A stretch of DNA of 44,304 bases from Burkholderiaceae bacterium (GTDB lineage Bacteria; Pseudomonadota; Gammaproteobacteria; Burkholderiales; Burkholderiaceae_B), in NCBI GenBank assembly GCA_021208885.1, contig JAJOJF010000018.1, positions 1-44,304 of the forward strand. The letters are read 5' to 3'. How positions within the stretch are numbered: the first letter of the stretch is position 1; every line of letters begins with the position of its first letter. Below the pieces are notes generated by a model. The model made no database searches. It saw only the letters and a list, made by a program, of their open reading frames with translations, and was not told where the DNA came from. A program made the position numbers and the translations under genes. Below, one piece after another: positions 41,295 to 44,304 of the stretch.

Positions 41295-41645
41295 GACAAC
41301 GTCAAGCGCGTCAAGATTGATTGCGTCAATATTGCGCCCGCCTAGGGCACGTATCCGTCGGTGGACGATTTTCTATTGTGTGGCTTGCTCGTCACCACAC
41401 ACTCAGTGTGCTTTTTTGGGGGTGACCGTTGCTTGATAGTCTGTCGTTTTAAACACTAAGAGTGTTGGCCATTTCGTGTTTCGTGTCAGCCGTTTTGAAT
41501 TTGAATGACTTAACGGAGTCGCGAAAGATAGGGGCTTTCTATTGGCGTGTTCTCGGTTTCAGGTGCTTTGAAAGTTACCGGATGAGAGTCTTGGCCCTAT
41601 GCGGCTAGAGTGGTGTGATCAATAAAGTGTGTGATGAATGCTCAT
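41295..41645. other. Gene-free stretch between dinJ-yafQ and repeat copy G
   Basis: I see no gene. A weak terminator-like element (CACAC-TCA-GTGTG at 41398-41410 followed by six T) points in the + direction. Confidence 0.4.
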
Positions 41646-41860
41646 CCCCCCTTAATGGGGTAGGCCCAGAGCCGGTAGATCCTGATAAATCAATGACTTA
41701 TCCGTGGTGCCCGGGGCCGGACACAAAAGCCGCATGAATAAAGGCTTTGCGTCAATTTGGGGAAAATTTTTTGTTCCCCAAGCAAAATTTCACTTCGGTG
41801 TCAGCAGGGCGCAACAGGGACAATCTGGAACTGCAGGTCAGATTGGTCTTGTATGCCCTT
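41646..41860 (+). repeat. Array repeat, copy G, left part
   Basis: This left part of copy G runs from the palindromic CCCCCTTAATGGGG through the tRNA-like block (from 41704), both hairpins (loop variant as in D) and the central block to GTATGCCCTT, where the IS begins. Its last 80 bp (41781-41860) recur exactly beyond the IS. Confidence 0.92.
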
Positions 41861-43532
41861 CCTGAGTTCTGCCAATTAGTGCGGTTTGGTCGGCTCCAGC
41901 AAATCGATTAACTGCGGATTGCCGAGCTGGCGGGCATCCATCTGCACGATGTGAGTTTTGCCGGTGATCTCATTGAGCAAGTGCGCCTCGTGGACTTTCC
42001 ATAGCTGCTTGCGGATCTGTTTGATCGAAGCCCCGGTTTTGATTTCGAGATACTTTCCCATCATGAGCGCCATGAAACAGACAAGCACGTGGGAGCGGAT
42101 AGCGTCTTCGGTTCGATGGAAGATGGGGCGGGTCTGCAGGTCCGATTTGCTCATCCGAAACGCCTGCTCGATGTGCCAGAGGTCGTGGTAGTAGTCCACG
42201 ATCTCTTGATTGCTGAGTTCACTTTGCGCAATGTTGGTCACATAGCCTTTGATGCCCAGCAGCTGCTCGGCCTTGGCCTTCAGTCCGGTGTTGAACTCGA
42301 ACAGCTTTTTGTCATCGGCTTTTTTGACGAACTTGGCTCGCCGCCCGGGCTCATTTCGTTCCAGTAGCGCCAGGGCTCGGGCTACTTGCTTGTCAAACTC
42401 ACGCCGATCCTTTTTGTAGCGCACATCGGAATAGTGGCAAATGACATCGACTTCGGTTTTAAGGGCTCCTTTGCTGAGCGTGTGCTTAAACCGTGCCAAG
42501 GCGCCGTCGGTTCGTGGCAACTGCGCCTCTATCTGGTCGACAAACGTCTTAGCACTATTCGCTAGTCTTGCGCCCACGATATAGCGATAGCCTTGTTCGT
42601 CTAGCGTTTGCATATTCGATGTTGAGAGCATGGCCGCATCGGCTACGATCACGGGCTTGCAGTGCTCGCCCACCCGTTGCTGGAATCGTTTCAAGATCGC
42701 CAACATCGTATGCCCCTCGAAGGTGTTGCCTTCAAATACCTCGTGCATGACTGGAAATCCCGAGCGAGTCGTGATCAGACCAATGACAATCTGTGGCTGC
42801 TGTGGTTTGTTGTCTTTAGAGAAGCCTGGTCGTTGAAAGTCATATTCCTTGAACGACTCAAAGTACAGCGTGGTCACGTCATAGAGCACCAGGCTAAAAG
42901 ATTCCTTTAAATCACGACCAACCAGATCGATGGCAGCCGTTTCAATGGCTGCCTTATGCGCGATCAGCTTAGGCAGCAAGCGGTAGACAGTTCGCTCAGC
43001 GTAAGACACCTCAAAGTATTGCTCGAGCAGCTCCACCGTCTGCAGCTTAGAGGCGGGCTCAATGATGCGCATGAGCGCCAGATCCCGGTACAGCACCGGC
43101 AGATCACTTAAGCCACATAAGTCTGCGCACACCAATAGCGCCCGTCGAGCATACGCATGCGTGACGCCAACCAAGCGCACCTTGGATAAATCGACCAGCT
43201 GACTTTGCGGCTCAGCATCTGTCCACAAACTCGGCTGGGCATCATGAGCTTGAATGTAACGATCAGCTTCTGACAACAGAACCACCAACGTGCCCTCGTC
43301 ACGGGCGCTGCCAATGTGCTTGACCACGGTGCGACGTTTGTTCTCGTAGCGCACCACTTGCACGGCAGTCGCACCAGAAGCGGTTCGTGTTTTACGGATT
43401 CGCAGATCGCGTCGCATGACGCGAAGATAGCATTAGTGCGTTTTCTAGTGCACCAAAAAATCGCAACCCCATGAAATACATAGACTATTTCTTTGGCCTC
43501 AACAACTCTTGGGAGAGTTGGCAGAAGTCAGG
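41861..43532 (-). mobile_element. IS1634-family insertion sequence (complete)
   Basis: The 1672-bp element is bounded by terminal inverted repeats CCTGAGTTCTGCCAA (41861-41875) and TTGGCAGAAGTCAGG (43518-43532), 14 of 15 positions complementary. It carries one transposase gene on the minus strand that ends at the left repeat. It is flanked by a perfect 80-bp direct repeat (41781-41860 and 43533-43612). Elements of this family (IS1634, IS1549) are known for unusually long target duplications, so insertion into repeat copy G explains the structure. Confidence 0.9.
41876..43417 (-). CDS. IS1634-family DDE transposase
   Basis: The 513-residue transposase has the DDE residues in recognisable places: Asp180 in LVLYDVTTLYFES, Asp260 in VIVADAAMLST, and Glu417 in YYHDLWHIEQAFRMSKSDL, which is the Y-R/K-E-K type motif of the IS4 superfamily. 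The N-terminal RTVVKHIGSARDEG and central FPVMHEVFEGNTFEGHTML are typical of the IS1634 group. The frame is intact and the stop codon touches the left inverted repeat, so the element may still be active. Confidence 0.93.
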   Translation of the reverse strand: MRRDLRIRKTRTASGATAVQVVRYENKRRTVVKHIGSARDEGTLVVLLSEADRYIQAHDAQPSLWTDAEPQSQLVDLSKVRLVGVTHAYARRALLVCADLCGLSDLPVLYRDLALMRIIEPASKLQTVELLEQYFEVSYAERTVYRLLPKLIAHKAAIETAAIDLVGRDLKESFSLVLYDVTTLYFESFKEYDFQRPGFSKDNKPQQPQIVIGLITTRSGFPVMHEVFEGNTFEGHTMLAILKRFQQRVGEHCKPVIVADAAMLSTSNMQTLDEQGYRYIVGARLANSAKTFVDQIEAQLPRTDGALARFKHTLSKGALKTEVDVICHYSDVRYKKDRREFDKQVARALALLERNEPGRRAKFVKKADDKKLFEFNTGLKAKAEQLLGIKGYVTNIAQSELSNQEIVDYYHDLWHIEQAFRMSKSDLQTRPIFHRTEDAIRSHVLVCFMALMMGKYLEIKTGASIKQIRKQLWKVHEAHLLNEITGKTHIVQMDARQLGNPQLIDLLEPTKPH

Positions 43533-43711
43533 AGCAAAATTTCACTTCGGTGTCAGCAGGGCGCAACAGGGACAATCTGGAACTGCAGGTCAGATTGGTC
43601 TTGTATGCCCTTTTTTGACATTGTGTCGAATTTGCCATCACATCAGGGTCTGTTGACGTGGTCGGCCAGCGCGCGTTGGACGTTGTGAGCGATGGGTGGT
43701 TACCCATTTCT
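43533..43711 (+). repeat. Array repeat, copy G, right part (with the 80-bp duplicated segment)
   Basis: Bases 43533-43612 repeat the last 80 bp of the left part exactly; from 43613 the sequence continues as in copy E (TTTTGACATTGTGTCGAA onward, then TGTTGACGTGGTCGG). Its right end overlaps the 3' end of the AlpA-like gene (43638 onward). Removing IS and duplication restores one long-form repeat of about 314 bp. Confidence 0.9.
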
Positions 43712-43943
43712 CAATGTCGGTGCGTCGCCATCTTGGATTGCTACGTTTGCCATCGGTATCGAGTTTGAGACGGATGGCGATTGGAAAGCCAGGTGCAAGT
43801 GCAATGGTTTCGCGAATGTACCTGGCGGGGTAGCCGAGCATGGCACCCACATCTTCGGCACTGAGTAGTGCTTCGGGTGACATTCTCGCGGCAATCTGTC
43901 GCGCGAGTTCGGCGTAGTTGAGATCGGAGGCAGTCGTTGTCAT
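43638..43943 (-). CDS. AlpA-like/excisionase-type DNA-binding protein
   Basis: The 101-residue protein has a MerR-like helix-turn-helix: LLSAEDVGAMLGYPARYIRE, then IAIRLKLDTDGKRSNPRWRR and TDIEKWVTTHR, the pattern of AlpA and phage excisionases. AlpA-type proteins control integrase genes in P4-like islands. Its 3' end forms part of the long-form repeat, and copy E holds a decayed version of that end. I chose ATG 43943, about 9 nt after AAAGAG; ATG 43952 is an alternative, and the frame stays open further upstream. The integrase expected beside it is not in the window. Confidence 0.78.
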   Translation of the reverse strand: MTTTASDLNYAELARQIAARMSPEALLSAEDVGAMLGYPARYIRETIALAPGFPIAIRLKLDTDGKRSNPRWRRTDIEKWVTTHRSQRPTRAGRPRQQTLM

Positions 43944-43952
43944 TCGATTCAT

Positions 43953-44292
43953 CTCTTTGCTACTAGCTGCTCGAAGTACCCGGAGCATGCTGGCGGCGAG
44001 TTGTGAAAGTACAGCGAGCGAAGTGTGGGACAAGCCCTCACTTCGCTGATGCTTCGTTGTGCGGTCTTCTCCCGCTGTCTTCAACCCGATTACGACGCCA
44101 TCGGCTGATTACTGGCGCGGCTCTCATCCCTGAGTGCCGACCCCATGGGCTCAGCACCGTACAAAACCTCGCGCAAGAGGTCGGCGGTAAGCGCATGGAT
44201 TTCACCTGTTTTGCTTCTACCCAGGTGCCGTGCAGGTAGTCACGCAATCGCGTGCCACGAAGGGCAGGGCGTGATGTTCATCGATCGTTGAT
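43953..44292. other. Region upstream of the AlpA-like gene, no supported gene
   Basis: I see no protein or RNA gene I can support. An open frame on the minus strand (44038-44247) is arginine-rich without recognisable domains. The stretch would form a long leader between the boxA-like element at the edge and the AlpA-like gene. Confidence 0.4.
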
Positions 44293-44304
44293 TGTTAAAG
44301 AGCG
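44293..44304 (-). promoter_or_regulatory. boxA-like antitermination element
   Basis: The minus strand reads CGCTCTTTAACA, an exact fit to the boxA consensus of rRNA operon leaders and spacers, where NusB-NusE binds. It faces the AlpA-like gene, not an rRNA gene in this window. It lies at the very edge, so its promoter and context are cut off. Confidence 0.5.

Noticed and set aside
30417-43711. Integron cassette array with attC sites
   Set aside because: The layout is integron-like, but the repeats have no RYYYAAC/GTTRRRY core pairs at their ends, the modules sit on both strands, and no tyrosine integron integrase is in the window.
30417-43711. CRISPR array
   Set aside because: Repeats are long (over 170 bp), diverged and separated by kilobases with genes; no short regular spacers or cas genes.
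44038-44247. Arginine-rich minus-strand frame of 69 codons
   Set aside because: No domain or ribosome site; composition looks like a chance frame in a GC-rich leader.

Overview
The window looks like the chromosome of a betaproteobacterium, probably Burkholderiales/Alcaligenaceae. This rests on gene content (TRAP transporter, AtuA-like pair, DUF35/thiolase pair, molybdenum hydroxylase, PagP) and moderate GC; no rRNA gene is present to prove it. Two parts differ sharply: an ordered metabolic backbone (about 1-29.8 kb) and a mosaic accessory region (about 29.8-44.3 kb) full of repeats, toxin-antitoxin (TA) genes and gene relics.

Backbone, 1-10.5 kb: the 5' end of a citrate synthase/citryl-CoA lyase-like gene, a DUF4864 protein, a crotonase-fold enzyme, an orphan HmuV-like ATPase, a ROK sugar kinase, a periplasmic PQQ-type sugar dehydrogenase, PagP, a two-subunit aerobic molybdenum hydroxylase (IorA/IorB type), a zinc alcohol dehydrogenase, and a DsbB-like protein with a 52-residue membrane partner.

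Backbone, 10.8-22.6 kb: eleven genes on the + strand read like one catabolic cluster. It has an AtuA-like pair, a cyclase-family hydrolase, a complete TRAP transporter (DctP, a hairpin, DctQ, DctM), a PRISE-type enone reductase, an IclR regulator, a thiolase-like protein with its DUF35 partner, and a fused ADP-forming acyl-CoA synthetase. Together they suggest uptake, CoA activation and side-chain cleavage of an unknown carboxylic acid, possibly terpenoid. After this come a small lipoprotein, a TRIC-type channel, a minus-strand operon (membrane protein, FAD monooxygenase, Acg-like nitroreductase), a possible regulator and a type-B carboxylesterase.

Accessory region, 29.8-44.3 kb: one repeat family of about 170-310 bp recurs as six full-type copies and one partial copy, all in the same orientation. 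The copies separate small modules: HigBA (an intact copy and a chimeric remnant), an AbiD/F-like HEPN protein, three decayed COG3636-type antitoxins, a Gp49/HigB2-like toxin broken by one extra base with its antitoxin intact, an HTH-PIN pair, a complete amino-acid ABC importer, and a DinJ-YafQ pair. Each full copy holds a block resembling a tRNA 3' end, as in the att sites of genomic islands. The two longest copies read into the 3' end of an AlpA-like gene, which is intact at the right edge. The rightmost copy is split by an IS1634-family element flanked by a perfect 80-bp direct repeat, the long target duplication known for that family. No integrase lies in the window. The best reading is an accretion array of island or cassette modules, built and eroded by site-specific and homologous recombination.
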